Assembly: GCA_905221605.1 (NCBI GenBank)
Contig: CAJNDS010000194.1
Span: forward strand, 62,001-126,000
Source of the DNA: Symbiodinium natans
Taxonomy: Eukaryota > Sar > Dinophyceae > Suessiales > Symbiodiniaceae
Length of the DNA stretch: 64,000 bases
Reading direction: 5' to 3'
Under the pieces are notes generated by a model that saw only the letters and a program-made list of their open reading frames with translations, did no database searches and was not told where the DNA came from. How positions within the stretch are numbered: the first letter of the stretch is position 1; each line of letters starts with the position of its first letter. Shown one piece after another: positions 44,401 to 55,082 of the stretch. A program made the translations under genes and the position numbers.

Positions 44401-46122
44401 GAAAACAGCCTGCTTCGAAGTGAAAGGAAGGCAATGGTTAAACAAAACGAGGCCCGGTTGGGCTGCCTTTGGTTGCCATGAGCTTTGTTGTCGCAGGGGG
44501 TTCTGCCCCGCACAACCTTTCGCTTTGCCGAGTGTTTCATGAATTTGTGTATGCAGGTGGTGAAGCGACATGTGGTTATTGGTTACAAACCGCTAGCCTT
44601 TCGCCTTTCCGAGTGTTCTTTCATGCACCAAGAAGCTTCTTATGAGTCGAAGGGTTAAAGTAGCCGAAGTCTGACGAAGACAGTTTTGCAAGACTTCGTA
44701 GCCTTGAAACCGCAAGCGGCCCAAGCCAGATGTCACTGCTATTTGAGCCCTAAGAACCTCAACCCAAACTTTTGAGTCTTCGAGCCATGAACCCCAATGC
44801 TCCGAACTTGTGCCCATAATCAGAAAGCAGAGGGGTGGGGGATCATGTCCATGGGGTCGCGGAGCGAGGATTACGAAGCTTGGTCGCCCTTGTCGGACGA
44901 ATCCGCTCACACTTGCCTCCTTGGACAGAAGACGACTTACGTCCGCCGACGCTTGCCTGCCAAAGCCGTGCGCTGAAGGGTTTCCAGGAGTTTCCAGGAG
45001 TTTTCTGTTTCTGTAGCGCTTTGGGTTTCGGAGCTCGGTTTCAGGGACCGGACGCGTTGTTTCCTTGCGCGTCTTGCCAGCAAATTTCCAAGGCAAGCGC
45101 CTTTCGGAATGCTTCAATCGCCGGGAGAGCAAGCTGCCGGTGATCTCAACTCCGTGCCCGTGCACTCGCGACGATTTCGAGTGCAACCTGGGTTTCCAAC
45201 TTGCTTTGGACTCCAAGAGCTGCGTCAAGTCGGAGCTTCCCCTCATTGGAGACATTGGAGAGGTCCAAGGGGAGCCAGCCCAATGCACCTCTGATCGCAC
45301 CACAAAGGGGGGCAGAGAGTCAGGGAGGAGGAGAGAAAGACCCGTCACAGCTACAGATACAAGTAAGATGTAAATCGTGTCAGAAGCTACCAGCAAGGCC
45401 AACTCCTACCTCTGAGGGTGGCGCTGAACAAAACAAGCCTAATCAGAGGATTCCCTCCAGATCATGCCGGCAATATGCATAGCAGTTGTGGCTGCAGCCT
45501 GGGGTCTGTACCCACGACAGGTTTTTGAGACCTCATGACAAGAAACGTGGGGTTTGGGTGTACCCCGGCAGACTTCTTGTGATCACGACAGCACGACAGA
45601 GCAGTCGGAGGAAGCTTCAGCAAGGGTTTAGGGTGTATCGGCTCAAGCCATCTTGGCTCCAACTGGCGGTCTAGCCCCAGTCAGAAACCGGATTCCTTCA
45701 CCGTTTTTCGGTCCATTTGGGCATTCCAGCGATTTCAAGCCCCAAACCAGGCCGGGAATCCGGTTCTTCAAGCCTTAGCTCCAAAAACCGGATTCCCTCA
45801 CCATTTTTCGGGGGTTTCCGAGGCGGCTTATAACAAGCCCAGAAGAAGAAGAAGAAGAAGAAGAAGAAGAAGAAGAAGAAGAAGAAGAAGAAGAAGAAGA
45901 AGAAGAAGAAGAAGAAGAAGAAGAAGAAGAAGAAGAAGAAGAAGAAGAAGAAGAATAATAAGAAGAAGAATAAGAAGAAAAAATAAGAGAAAAGGCTCCC
46001 TGGAGACTCCGACAAAGCTCCTAGAGAATCCGTAGTTGGGGAGTCTGGACATTGGACTGAGGCCAGGTGTCAGAGTCCTATGTAGTGGACATGTATCGAC
46101 GAGTACCTGGTGACCGATGCGG
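32829..46122 (+). CDS. VPS10-domain sorting receptor (sortilin-like), about 20 exons
   Basis: The ATG at 32829 starts a signal peptide (MHLLALHAMRTLLMLLVV). The VPS10 beta-propeller follows in order: GTVYESLEDGRDWE (33178-33244), RLEVFASLDAGENWHE (33375 on), WALLSVWTDEC (33880-33969), DLGNRPLVPVAEHVVQFSWG (34443-34551), NKFVISEQYILVA (35252-35364), VLPTELDEKSYTVLDAS (35506-35559), VVLHVNHGNGLGNIYVSD (35701-35754), SGTRYILSLEHNV (36098 on), RSRISFDAGGNW (37127 on), ITCQGCALHLHG (37253-37304), AIGIIMGVGNVGPQL (37540-37611), NTYLSRDGGFNWLEVKKG (37774-37847), YEFGNHGAVLV (37926-38060), NILIEPRAIATKFLAYG (38129-38195) and GVVQFLDFD (38317-38348). The 10CC module follows after a 6.5-kb intron: DYEAWSPLSDES...CLLGQKTTYVRRR (44869-44950), CPCTRDDFECNLGFQ (45093-45294) and YRRVPGDRCG (46067-46122). 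Most joins keep phase; exons near 33.5 and 36.5 kb and the transmembrane/tail exons were not resolved. The likely role is cargo sorting between Golgi and endosomes. Confidence 0.92.
34905..35020. repeat. Dispersed short repeat inside sortilin intron
   Basis: Contains GGGGGGAAGGAGACCAGAT, a small palindrome ACCAGATGCTGGT, TGCTGGTTCCACACGGC and GCCGAGGCGAATTC, matching 26110-26170. It is an intronic insertion in one place and intergenic in the other. Confidence 0.7.
35415..35465. repeat. GT microsatellite in sortilin intron
   Basis: About 22 GT units, interrupted by two changes, 50 bp after the GC donor at 35365. Confidence 0.95.
36655..36855. repeat. ACAGAC / GACGGA hexanucleotide microsatellite
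   Basis: About 200 bp of 6-bp units shift from ACAGAC to AGAGAC to GACGGA and back, ending in GACA and CGCG runs. It lies between the sortilin exons at 36098 and 37127. Confidence 0.95.
38640..38805. repeat. GGAA microsatellite
   Basis: About 160 bp of GGAA/GAAA units. It leads directly into a single isolated copy of the 113-bp unit (38808-38945) that is arrayed at 41.06-43.06 kb. Confidence 0.95.
39660..40720. repeat. Duplicated segment of about 0.5 kb inside the element
   Basis: Blocks recur in order: GGCCACTTGCGGTTGTCAGG plus CTTTACGGCAACCAGGCCT near 39721, with a second copy near 40188, and CTCCATGGAGGTCCTCAACTG near 40048, with a second copy near 40626. A shorter third copy of the first block is near 39667. 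The 322-codon open frame from 39129 that covers part of this is not supported as a gene. Confidence 0.7.
41060..43060. repeat. 113-bp tandem array with G/C hairpins and higher-order structure
   Basis: About 17-18 units. Each contains GCATTGTGTTTGCAAATGGG, a perfect fold-back G7CTGCGC7, AACCCCCCCGC, TTTTTTTAAGCCGT and GCTTCAAAGCCCAAGAAAC. Two unit types alternate: GTACCAAGCGTG followed by CTAGTTGAAAAACATCG, and GTGCAGAGCGCG followed by CTTGTTGACACCCATCA. This makes a dimer of about 226 bp. Rare variants (a shortened CGCAGACCCCCC unit near 41335 and 42195; a deleted unit near 41515 and 42375) recur about 860 bp apart, showing a higher-order repeat of about eight units. Confidence 0.93.
43605..43790. 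repeat. GGT/GAT and CGT/AGG triplet microsatellite
   Basis: GATGGTGGTAGT units, then GGT, CGT, AGC and AGGAGG triplets. Frames encode Gly/Ser or Val/Met runs only. Confidence 0.95.
44050..44570. repeat. Weak direct repeat of about 0.2 kb
   Basis: CATGCAAAAACCTTGCTTTGG near 44207 and CATGAAAACAGCCTGCTTCG near 44398 are each followed by a related GAGGCC-GG-TGG--TGCCTTT--TTG block and ATGAGC. CTTTCGC-TT-CCGAGTGTT also occurs twice (44517 and 44600). All of this lies inside the same large sortilin intron. Confidence 0.5.
45842..45985. repeat. AGA trinucleotide microsatellite
   Basis: About 40 AGA units with a few AAT changes at the end, between sortilin exons 45093-45294 and 46067-46122. Just upstream, AAAACCGGATTCC-TCACC-TTTTTCGG is present twice (about 45686 and 45785). 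Confidence 0.97.
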
Positions 46123-46589
46123 GTGGCCCAGTGTGCCTTGCGCTTTGCATCTTTTGCTGGTGCTCTCTGATGCAGTAGCTGTCAGTAGCTGCACTTTGCA
46201 AAAGCCCTCTTCCATTCTCCTTTTGCAGCCTCACCGGGCCGAAGCATCCGAGGTCTCGGAGGATGGGCGCCGCCACAGTTCGAGATGAAGTGTAAGGACT
46301 GTAAGGCACTGTAAGGAACGGAAGCTGCGTGCTGGGTACCTTTGATCAGCTTTCTGCTTGGGAGGACCGCCAGAGCGCTGGCAGCTGGTCTGTAACGCGG
46401 CTGGTGTTGCTCCTCCTGGCCATTGCGGCCCCTCGACCTCAAAAATGCCCTCAAATGAGTATCCTCAATGAATCTCCCGAAGCCTTCCCCAGTACCGAAT
46501 TGAGCTCAGGGCCTGGTCTTCGTGGCAAGGTCCGAGCGATTCCAAGACTGGCCACTCCTCATGCACAACCATTCGTTGCACATGTGCAT

Positions 46590-46745
46590 CTTGCTGCATA
46601 TCGCTCTGCATATCCCTCTGCATATCGCTCTGCATATCGCTCTGCATATCGCTCTGCGTATCGCTCTGCATGTCGCTCTGCATATCGCTCTGCATGTTGC
46701 TCTGCATGTTGTTCTGTTCTGCATCTTGCTCTGCATGTTGCTGTG
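46590..46745. repeat. 12-bp minisatellite TGCATATCGCTC
   Basis: About twelve 12-bp units, the last few diverged to TGCATGTTGCTC. Frames through it encode CRSAYRSAY-type repeats and are not taken as protein. Confidence 0.93.
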
Positions 46746-46927
46746 CTCATGGATCTCATGGTTCCACGGCATTCCCATCCTTCGCATTCCTCTGCGAACT
46801 TGAGGTGGGAGGCCTTGGCGAACAGAGCCCGAAACATCGATTTCAAGCCCGTCGGCAACACTGCCGCTCGAAGAGCAACGAGGGGGGTCAGGGTGACTTG
46901 ACTAGGATCCGATAGGATGGAGCACAT

Positions 46928-47470
46928 GGAGCTGATCTGTGGACAGGAGTTGCCTGGCATCCCCCGCTACCGCGCGCCGTCCGTTGCGCGATTCTGAGCT
47001 CACGGAGAACGGCCCTGACCCTCTGTGCCCTGGACTTGCGCATTTCCCGGATGGCGCACGGCGAAGTAGCTGCACCTGCGCTCCATCTGCGAGCTCCGGA
47101 GCGTTCGAAGTGCGGCTCTCCATGCCCGATGGGCCCGAACAGCAGACAGTCACGTGGAGCGCTCGGCGCCAAAAAGGAGCTGCTCCGGCTATTGCTGCAA
47201 ACTGCTACTCAGAGAGATGGGAGCTGTGTGCCAAGAGATGACAAGGTGTGCGAGTCCACGACCTCATGAGCTCGGGGGAGCGCGACACCTTCTGCACCGA
47301 GGCGCAGCGTCTCCAAAAGCCTTCTCCAAACGCCTCTCCAAGTTCATGTCTGTTCTCTGATTCTACCTTCTCCGATTTTCGAGGTGCTGGTGCAGATGTC
47401 CGACATGGAGGCCTGCAGCTTTCGCAACAGCGGGCTGAGCAGCGGCGCCGGCAAGGAGGCCCGGGCTCAT
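46928..47470 (+). CDS. Unrecognised exons after the sortilin gene
   Basis: Four pieces look coding: 46928-46975 (HMELICGQELPGIP), 47100-47159 (FEVRLSMPDGPEQQTVTW), about 47247-47330 (VRVHDLMSSGERDTFCTEAQ) and 47383-47460 (VLVQMSDMEACSFRNSGLSS). The second and third join in phase through a GC donor (A|GT). The family is unknown. They could be downstream exons of the VPS10 gene or a separate gene. Confidence 0.4.
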
Positions 47471-50020
47471 GGGGTCTCCCCCTTCGTTCTTTGAGGAAGC
47501 CTATTCACTATTCCTGCAGCCTCCGAAAAGTGAATACTAAAGAATGTGATATTTGCACGTGCGGGTTTGCCAGGGTCCTGTGCAACTGCAAGGCATGCCC
47601 CAGAAGCTGTTCCAACTTTTGGAGTATCGTTCCCCACAGAGTGCGCGTAAAGGAGGGCCAGGATGGCCACGCGCAGAGCAGCGCGGCTAGCAGGTGCTTT
47701 GGGGATTGTGCGAATGCCGCAGGTGACGATTGCTGGCCGCGGGCTCCGGGACTTTGCCAAAGCAGCAGATGCCGGAGCCTGTTGTGGGGACCGGATCTAT
47801 GATTGACATACATGCAAAGGCGATGTTTCCTGTTTCTTGATGGCGTTAAGGTGATCTCCAAAGACCTCGGGCACATGGGCTTGCTGGATGGGTGCTTTCG
47901 CCTAGAGCATTCTCGGGACTCCGCGAGACTTGCTGGGGTATAGGCGGCATTATAGGGCGCAGTGTATCAGAGTGTAGCGGGCATCGTGAGTCTTCGTTGG
48001 GGCCTCTTGGGCAGCGCTTGTCAGGTCCGCCCTCCTCGAGCTTCGCTTCGGTGACCAAGGGGGATCCGTTCTGCACAGGGCCCAGAACGCTTCATGAACA
48101 TTTTGGAGTGGAAGCAATGGTTGCAATAGTTGCCGCAATTTTTGCAGATCTTTGCAATGGGCAGCCGACTCGAGCCGACTGCAGAACCAGGTGCACTCGC
48201 ACCGAAACATGCAGGTGCTGCATGGCTGCTGGCTGCGATGACACCGCCCGGCCGTTGCAGGCAGCACCCGGGAGCAACAATCCGCCATAGCAGTTTCTTT
48301 CTTATCATCGGTATGCAGATGCCCCATATTGCCCCTTCAGTTGCCCTCGTGCACCTGGCAAACCCTCGCTCTTGCAAGTGGGTTAAGCGCTCACGTTTAG
48401 TCTTGTGCTTCGGGTGCTTCAAGTTAAAATTTACGCAGGCGTGTAGGGACGTACTTTCCTTTGCCTGTCTTTTGCCTCTTGGGCTCTTGGACGGCTTCGT
48501 TTCATTGCTTTCAACAGCTTGCTTTGAGTCGTGACGTCTCGTGTGATTGCCTTCTGTGCGGACGTGCAGACCGTATGCACATTCGGGAAGTCGCTTCGAG
48601 ACCATGCGTATGGCTCGACAATATGCTCGACTTCGCGCGGCGTGTCCTGATTTCAAGCATAACACTACTCGTACCTGTTGTAGCTGCACCTGGCGGAGTT
48701 CAAAATCGCGCTTCTACAAGTCTTGTGGGCATGGGGATCATGCTCCCACTTGCAATCTGACGTCGTGGTCCTAGACTGTCTGGGGTCCGGGCAGGCATAG
48801 TTTGTTTGCAGCATTCCCCCTGCACCGACCCCCCAAACGAAGCCGGCGCAGGACTTCTCCGCCGTCTTTATGGTCTCCACTCGGGAGTCCACCGAACCGG
48901 GAGGCCCCGTGCTCTCCCCAACACGACACACTTAGAGAGCACCGAAAGAGAGAGCACGGACTGAAAGAGTGCGGAGGAGCTGCCGCCCCGGGCGTGGCCT
49001 CGACAGCGTCCGCCGCCGCGTCCGCCGCAACCGACCCGCCCGCCGCGGCGACAGCGCCTTCTTCGGCACGCCGCCCGCAGCGTCAGGACGCGAAGCGATG
49101 CTGTGCCCTGATGAGCTGCCATACTGCACTGTACTCGCGTGCAGCCTATTTTTCAGTGAGCTCAAATGTGGGTTCCTTGTGAAGCCTTGCAAGGGCCCCA
49201 AGCGTCGTGCCCTGGAAGCGGCCTCCTCCGACGACTTCGGCGCCTTTCCGGAGCCGAGCCCTGGCAAATCGCCACACAGGTATTTAGTGTGGGGCTCTTC
49301 AGGAGTGCCGCGTTGTGACTTCTGTCGCTCCGTCTGAGGCAGTCACGTTTGGTGTCATGTAATTTGTCGTCCGAGGAACAGCCAGGCGCCGCGGTCGGAG
49401 GCCAGGCTGAATGTGCGCAAAGGCCGCAAAGGCGGCGGCGCTTCAGCAGCTCAAAGCCCTGCGATTCTGATCGGGATTCAAGGCGACCACTCGTCTGCCA
49501 CCTACGCAGCAGCTCGCCTCACCGACGCAGGAGCGTCACCAAGTAGGGCACTGTGAGACAGCACTTTGACGCTTTGAAGCTCTTGGCTTGTGGCTTCTGC
49601 GGGAGGCAACGCCCAGCGAGTCTGTGAGGTGCACCGTATCTTTGTGGGGGGAGGGGGGAGGAAGCCTTTGTGGCCCCCCATTTTACGTGTTGCGAGTTGG
49701 GAAGTCGGGAAGGGGTGGGATGGTCAGGGGGGCTGCCCGACCTCTGCTGCAGCTCTTCACGCGGGGTCCCAGGATCGTTTACCATATTCTACCTTCTACA
49801 CATTCTACCCGAAACATTCTCCCAGAAAGACCTGTTTCGGCTCAGGCCTCAAGAGAAGAGCGAGCTGCTTGCCTCGCAGGCCCAATTGATGCCTCCTCCC
49901 GAGATCCTCAGAGTGTGAGAGTGCAAGTGGTGAGGCATGGCATGCCCCCAAGCCGCCGTCAAAGCCAGAGGTGTCTGTGGCTCGGGGGGTGCATCGCAAA
50001 GCAAGCGGCAGATTGCACTT
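47471..50020. other. Gene-poor stretch with possible isolated exons
   Basis: A candidate exon at 49161-49275 encodes ELKCGFLVKPCKGPKRRALE followed by AASSDDFGAFPEPSPGK. Another at 49370-49545 is Arg/Ser-rich. Neither matches a family I know. No RNA gene was identified. Confidence 0.35.
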
Positions 50021-50310
50021 ATGGTCACTTCAGAGTCACTTCTCTAAGCTATGGTCCCTTCTTGGGTCCCAGGATCATCCGTGACCACCAAAATTGGTTC
50101 ATCCGTGACCCCCGATTAGGTCCATCAAAGCTTGACCACCCCTCTCGGACTTTTGACTACCACGGGAGGAGGGTCATCCGCGACCACGGGGCTTGAAATT
50201 TTAGATACCTCTCGGCGTTTTTGGCCTAAAGCAGGTCCAAAACGGGCCGAAAAAAAACGGATCGATTACCCGTGACCACCGGACAGCAAAAGTCACACGC
50301 GTCCTGGGAA

Positions 50311-51190
50311 AAATGCACATCCCGTCCTGGCTTGAGTTCTGTCTCGCAAAGCAGTTTTCGCCCATCCCTGCAGCGTTTTGGAGTAACATATACTGATACC
50401 ATTTCGAGCGTGCGCGAGTGGTGAAACATGTGGAGTTCCACGTTATTTGCGGTGTTGCGATACGGGATAAGTCTTCTTGCTCGATGGCCTTCGGCGTGTG
50501 CTGGCTCTTCATGTACGCGAAATCGTCGTGATTTGCGGCGTTTTTAGCGCTTTGGCACATTGGATGAGATTATGTAGTTTTTCCCTCGAGCATGCAAAAA
50601 TGTGTATCTTTATGTGTCTTTTAGCTAAATGCACATCCCGTGCTGGTTGGATACATCCCGTACTGGCCGGACTCCTGTCTCCCAAAGCAGATTTCGCACA
50701 CCCGTAGAGCGTTTTGGCTTAACGGACCTGCCTGAGCAGTGAAACATGTGGAGTTCCACGTTATTTGCGGTGTTTGCGACACGGAATAAGTCGTTAATTC
50801 TTGTTTTAGACCCTTCAGCGTGTGTTGGTTTCTTCAGATACGCGAAATTCTCGTGATTTGCGTTGTTTTTGGTGCTCTGGTTGGCACATCCGATGAGAGC
50901 ACTTAGTTTTTTCCCTAGAACATGCATGTATATTTTTATGGATACATGCACATCCGGTGCTGGTGTGATTCCCGCCTTGCGAAGCTGTTTCTGCATAGCC
51001 CTATAGCGATTCCGCTTAGTTTACTCAACCTGGTCTGAGTCCTGAGTGGTGAAAAGGGTGAAAAGTGGGGAGTTCCATGTAATTTGCAGCGTTTTGCGAC
51101 ACGGGATGTGTTGTATTTCCATCTCTTCCGTATCTTCCGTGCAATGTGGAGTCGGTGAAAAGTGTGGAGTTCCATGCAACTAGCGGCGTT
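50311..51190. repeat. About 315-bp tandem units inside the foldback element
   Basis: Units begin with ATGCACATCC at 50312, 50627 and 50946. They share GAAACATGTGGAGTTCCACG, TTTGCGGTGTT, ACGCGAAAT-TCGTGATTTGCG and TTTTTCCCT. The third unit is truncated, and its palindrome part is duplicated near 51066 and 51161. Confidence 0.85.
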
Positions 51191-51399
51191 TTGCGACACG
51201 GGATGTGTTATATTTCCATCTCTGGCGTGCAATGCGGAGTCTCATGTTTGTATTACTTTCGGCGCGATGGGACCGTTCTGCAATTTGTATGAATTGCATG
51301 CAAAATCTATTGTTTTTTTAAAGGAAATCGATGATTTGGAGCGTGTCAGATGGTTTTGGGTTTGATTGCATTGACATGTAATAGAAATGTGATCTATTC

Positions 51400-51540
51400 T
51401 TTGAGAGGTCCTCGTGGGTCCCCGTGGGTCCCCGTTGCGCGTTTTGAGAGGTCCCCGTTGCGCGTTTTGAGAGGTCCCCGTTGTGCGTCTTGAGAAGTCC
51501 CTGTTGCGCGTTGCGCGTTTTGAGAGGTCCCCTTGGCGTA
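51400..51540. repeat. 23-bp minisatellite GAGGTCCCCGTTGCGCGTTTT
   Basis: About five units with small length changes, inside the foldback element. Degenerate TTTAGGG/TTCAGGG tracts follow at 51595-51640 and 51893-51942. Confidence 0.85.
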
Positions 51541-52475
51541 CGGCGTAGAGCATGCAAAATATGCAGTTTCATGAATGTCAATGTACCCACAACGGTTTAG
51601 GGTTCAGGGTTCAGGGTTCAGGGTTAGGATGTAGGATTTAGGACAGCTAAAAAAGACGTCCCGGGTGTGGAGTTCCACACCAGTTGCGGCGTTTTCAGCT
51701 CTCTCCCACATCCTATCGTACCCTTCTTGCTCTTGTCCAACAACATGCAAAATGTGGAGTTCCACGACATCTTCGGGGTTTTCGGTGTTTTCAACGCTTC
51801 AGCGCAGTAATACACAGCTAAAAAAGCTGTCCCAGGTGTGCATGGAGTTCCACACCAGTTGTGGCGTTTCATGTCTCCCCACACCGGTTTAGTGTTTGGG
51901 GTTTAGGGTTTAGGATTTCGGGTTTAGAGTTTAGGGCTTAGGACAGCCAAAAAAGACGTCCCAAGTGTGGAGTTCCACACCAGCTGCGGTGTTTTCATGT
52001 CTTCCCCACATCCACTAAGACACTTCTTGCTCCCAAGAACATGCAAAATGTGGAGTTCCACGTCATTTTCGGGGTTTTGAGCCGCCGACATACACTGAGA
52101 GATTAAAGAGACGTCCAACAACGTCCAACATGTGGAGTTCCACGTCATTTTCGGTGTTTTTGGTGTTTGGAACGCTTCCGAACGAGTACCAACTTTGGAG
52201 TTCCACACGAATTGCGGCGTTTTGGGACGACGACACCCCTCCTTGGTCACGGATGACCCAAAAAATTACCCGCGCACCCGCCCCCTGGTGGGCAGGTGAA
52301 AGTGCAGAAACACCGGCCCTGCCGATGTTTCAGAAATGTGCGTGGTCACGGATGATCCCGGCGTGGGTCGCGGATGAACCAATTTGGGTGGGTGCAATTG
52401 ACCCCCCGACCCCATTCTTGGGGTTACTATTGTAAGGGTACCCAGAGGGACCATAATTTTGAGAGCTGACCATCT

Positions 52476-53950
52476 GTGGCATATTGGGCTTCTAGATTAC
52501 AATGGATTGCATGTCTGGGGCAGTTTAGGTCAGCGACCTGCCCGTCCACACCAGCACTGGCACCTAGGGGAGGGGATCAGGGTTGAGGTGAGGGGTTTCG
52601 GGGCTTCGGGGGTTCGGGGCTTCAGTGTTTCTTCTACATGTTCTTAAAGGCCCTCTACACTATTTTTGAACTTAAGCCCTCAAGCCTACATTGCTGAGAT
52701 GGATGCTCTCATGGTTCCTAGGACCCACCTAGCAGCGTGGGCAAGGTACCGCAGGTGGGCGTTGATGGACGCATGATTGCGCAGGATTTGGGAGTTAGGG
52801 TTGGTGTCTCTCAGGCTGCTTCACCTGTGTATCACTAGTGTGTCACTCTGAGTGACAGTGAGTCTCACTCAGAAGCTGGCTGCAGCATTGTATCCATGGC
52901 GAAGTACTAACTTGAGGTAAGCTGAAGAGATCACTTTGCGAGCTTGCGGAATTACTGAAGGGGAAGCCCACGACATCCTTAACAGCAGGAACCGTTCTTT
53001 GCTAGTTTGTCGGACAGAAGTAGCGCATTTTCACATCGAGTCGGGCGCTAGGTGGCACGCAGTGTAATATGTGGCATCAGACTTATACAGTGTACACAGC
53101 TCGCGCCCCTTTTGTTCTGCAGGCCTTTGCAAAGCTCTTTGCAAAAGGGCCAAACGCGAGCCACCAGGTGCAGGGTGCTCAGCGAAGGCAAGGCTTAAGG
53201 CCAAGTTGGGACAGTCTCAGAGCTATGAAGCAAACCTAAATTGGATGACGTGAACGTGCCGCGGTGGTGGTCAAACGTACAGGGGATTGCAGATGCGGAT
53301 CAGATTTTTGTTGTTTGCCCAGAAACTAAAACTTAGTTCCTGGAAGAAGGAATATTGACAGCCACCCAAATAGTTGCTTCTCAACATTCAGATGGTGTGA
53401 GTCTCGTTTGTCCAAGGCCAAACTCACCTCGGTGGCCAGGCCAGTTCTTTGCGGGTCGTAGATCAGAAGATGATGCTTCTCAAGCTCGGGGCGAAGTGAC
53501 AGATCTTGGCTGCTACATGATTCGGGAAATCGTGTCCGGAAAAGGGCGATTCAGAGAGAGCGTCCCGAGCGGCACAGCTCCGATTGCCTTTTCGGAAGGT
53601 GGTGTGCTGCCACAGCCGAGAGCTCAGGAAGCGTCAACCGAAGCGTGTAGCAGTGTAGCCATACAAAGCGACGGGAAGCGCTTCTCAGCCGCCAAGGCCA
53701 TCGGCGCCAAAGATGCAGCCGACCCTGGCATGGGGCTCACGACATCTGTACAACCAGAACCACAATTTTACAATGTTCTCGTGCTTTTGCGCCGTTGTGG
53801 CCGTGTGCAATTGAAAGTGGAAACATCTTGAGCTGCGCAAGCAAAGCAAATAAAGTGGAAACATCTCGCAGGCATCCGACCTGGAAGCCGTGGGCCAAGA
53901 AGATCCAAAGAATATTTTGTCTCGTAACTTGGTAGCGACTTCGCGTCTTA
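52476..53950. other. Intergenic; one 158-codon open frame of unknown status
   Basis: The frame at 53355-53831 is the longest here and has a plausible amino-acid mix, but no recognisable motif and no repeats. It may be a real single-exon gene or chance. Confidence 0.35.
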
Positions 53951-53954
53951 GGCA

Positions 53955-54160
53955 CGAGCTGAAGACAGCGACGACGAGCTCATCGGTGCAGATCCTGATG
54001 AGGCGCCTTGCCCTTTGCCCCGAGGACCAAAAAGACCCCAGAGCACGAAGCTTCCCTAGAAAAGCGTTTTTTTGTGAATCCTCTTTCAGATTCTGACAGC
54101 CGAGAGGTCGCCTTTGCCCGCGGAGATCAGCAGGAGGAACCTCCAGACTGGTTCGACTGT
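53955..54160 (+). CDS. Acidic exons of an unrecognised gene
   Basis: 53958-54041 encodes AEDSDDELIGADPDEAPCPL, and 54091-54160 encodes DSDSREVAFARGDQQEEPPD followed by WFDCERL. Both are Asp/Glu-rich, like the exon at 56309 (GDPECDDDSDIGSETDDEEI), so all three may belong to one gene ending in the GNAT-like segment. Unproven. Confidence 0.4.
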
Positions 54161-55082
54161 GAGCGCCTTTGGTGACTCGTTTGGGGCGACAGACAGTGAG
54201 CAGGCCTTTGTGAAGTCTATCGTAGTTGTTTATAGGGGTACAGTTTTGGTTGCATTTGATGCTTCAGTACGAAGGGGCTTTCAGATTTATGTAGAGAGCA
54301 ACGCAGTAGTGGGTGTTTGGTTAGAACATGAATCGCCAGCATGTGCGCAGTTGGAACATATTCCCATATGGTCTCCAACATGCAGCTACGTGTTTCGGCC
54401 GAAGATGTGCACCCAAAAAAACTGTGTGGTTGAGCATGTGTGTGGGAGCTATAGCCTCTAAGTGCGAGCTTTGCGCCGCCGTGGTGCCAGCTGAATGAGC
54501 GAAGATTGGGGAAAGTTTTTGTGCCCGAGCAAGTCCAGTGTTGCAGAATGTTTGCCGGGCCACTTGGGCCAGCACGTGGCCAGGAGCCACCTTGTGCCCA
54601 TGTGCAACATGCGGAAGACAATGTCCTCCAAGGCAAGCAGACAACAAGGTGGCGTGTTACCTAACCTCAGCAGGAAGGAGGCAAAGGGCAAAGAATCAGA
54701 GCCATGTTAGGCAGTTGAGGGGTTGCCAGCGAACGGAAGCACTGAAGCTCACACAAATCTCTTGCTGATTCTAGCTCGCGAGCCTCGGTGCCATGGATGA
54801 ACCGCTCGAGGCCTGTAGGAAATGCTGGGCACGAGGGCCACAAGAAGTCGCACAAGCTTGGCACCTCCCAAACCTGATCGACCTCCTCACAAAAAGTCTC
54901 TACAAACCCTGACGTTGAACTTGGAAAGGTGTGGGAGCCACCTCCCGAGAGGAGGGCGCCAAGAATGCGCGAACCGAAGAAGGAAACAAAGGAGGCGAGT
55001 CCTCAGTGCTGGGGCTGTTGGCAAAAAGGATTCGGAGGTGATTTGTGGCTTAGGGGCTTTGTTCCCCCTCTTTCCTGCTCAG

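Larger units (their letters stand above)
50025..52475. mobile_element. Foldback-like element with multi-motif inverted ends
   Basis: The left arm (about 50025-50190) carries ATGGTCCCTT at 50051 and then three copies of a 16-bp motif, GG-TCATCCGTGACC: near 50072 (GGATCATCCGTGACCAC), 50096 (GGTTCATCCGTGACCC) and 50171 (GGGTCATCCGCGACCAC). The right arm (about 52243-52475) has the same motif three times in inverse orientation near 52243, 52342 and 52366, then the inverse of ATGGTCCCT at 52445. CCAAAATTGG next to the middle left copy is matched by CCAATTTGGG on the right. The interior carries 315-bp tandem units and eleven copies of a GTGGAGTTCCAC palindrome. No transposase frame was found. Terminal arrays of short repeats in inverse orientation are the hallmark of foldback transposons. 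Confidence 0.68.

Noticed and set aside
45640..45665. Spliced-leader-like GCCATCTTGGCTCC
   Set aside because: It resembles part of the dinoflagellate leader but has a mismatch and an extra base and lacks the 5' half; too weak for a relic leader.
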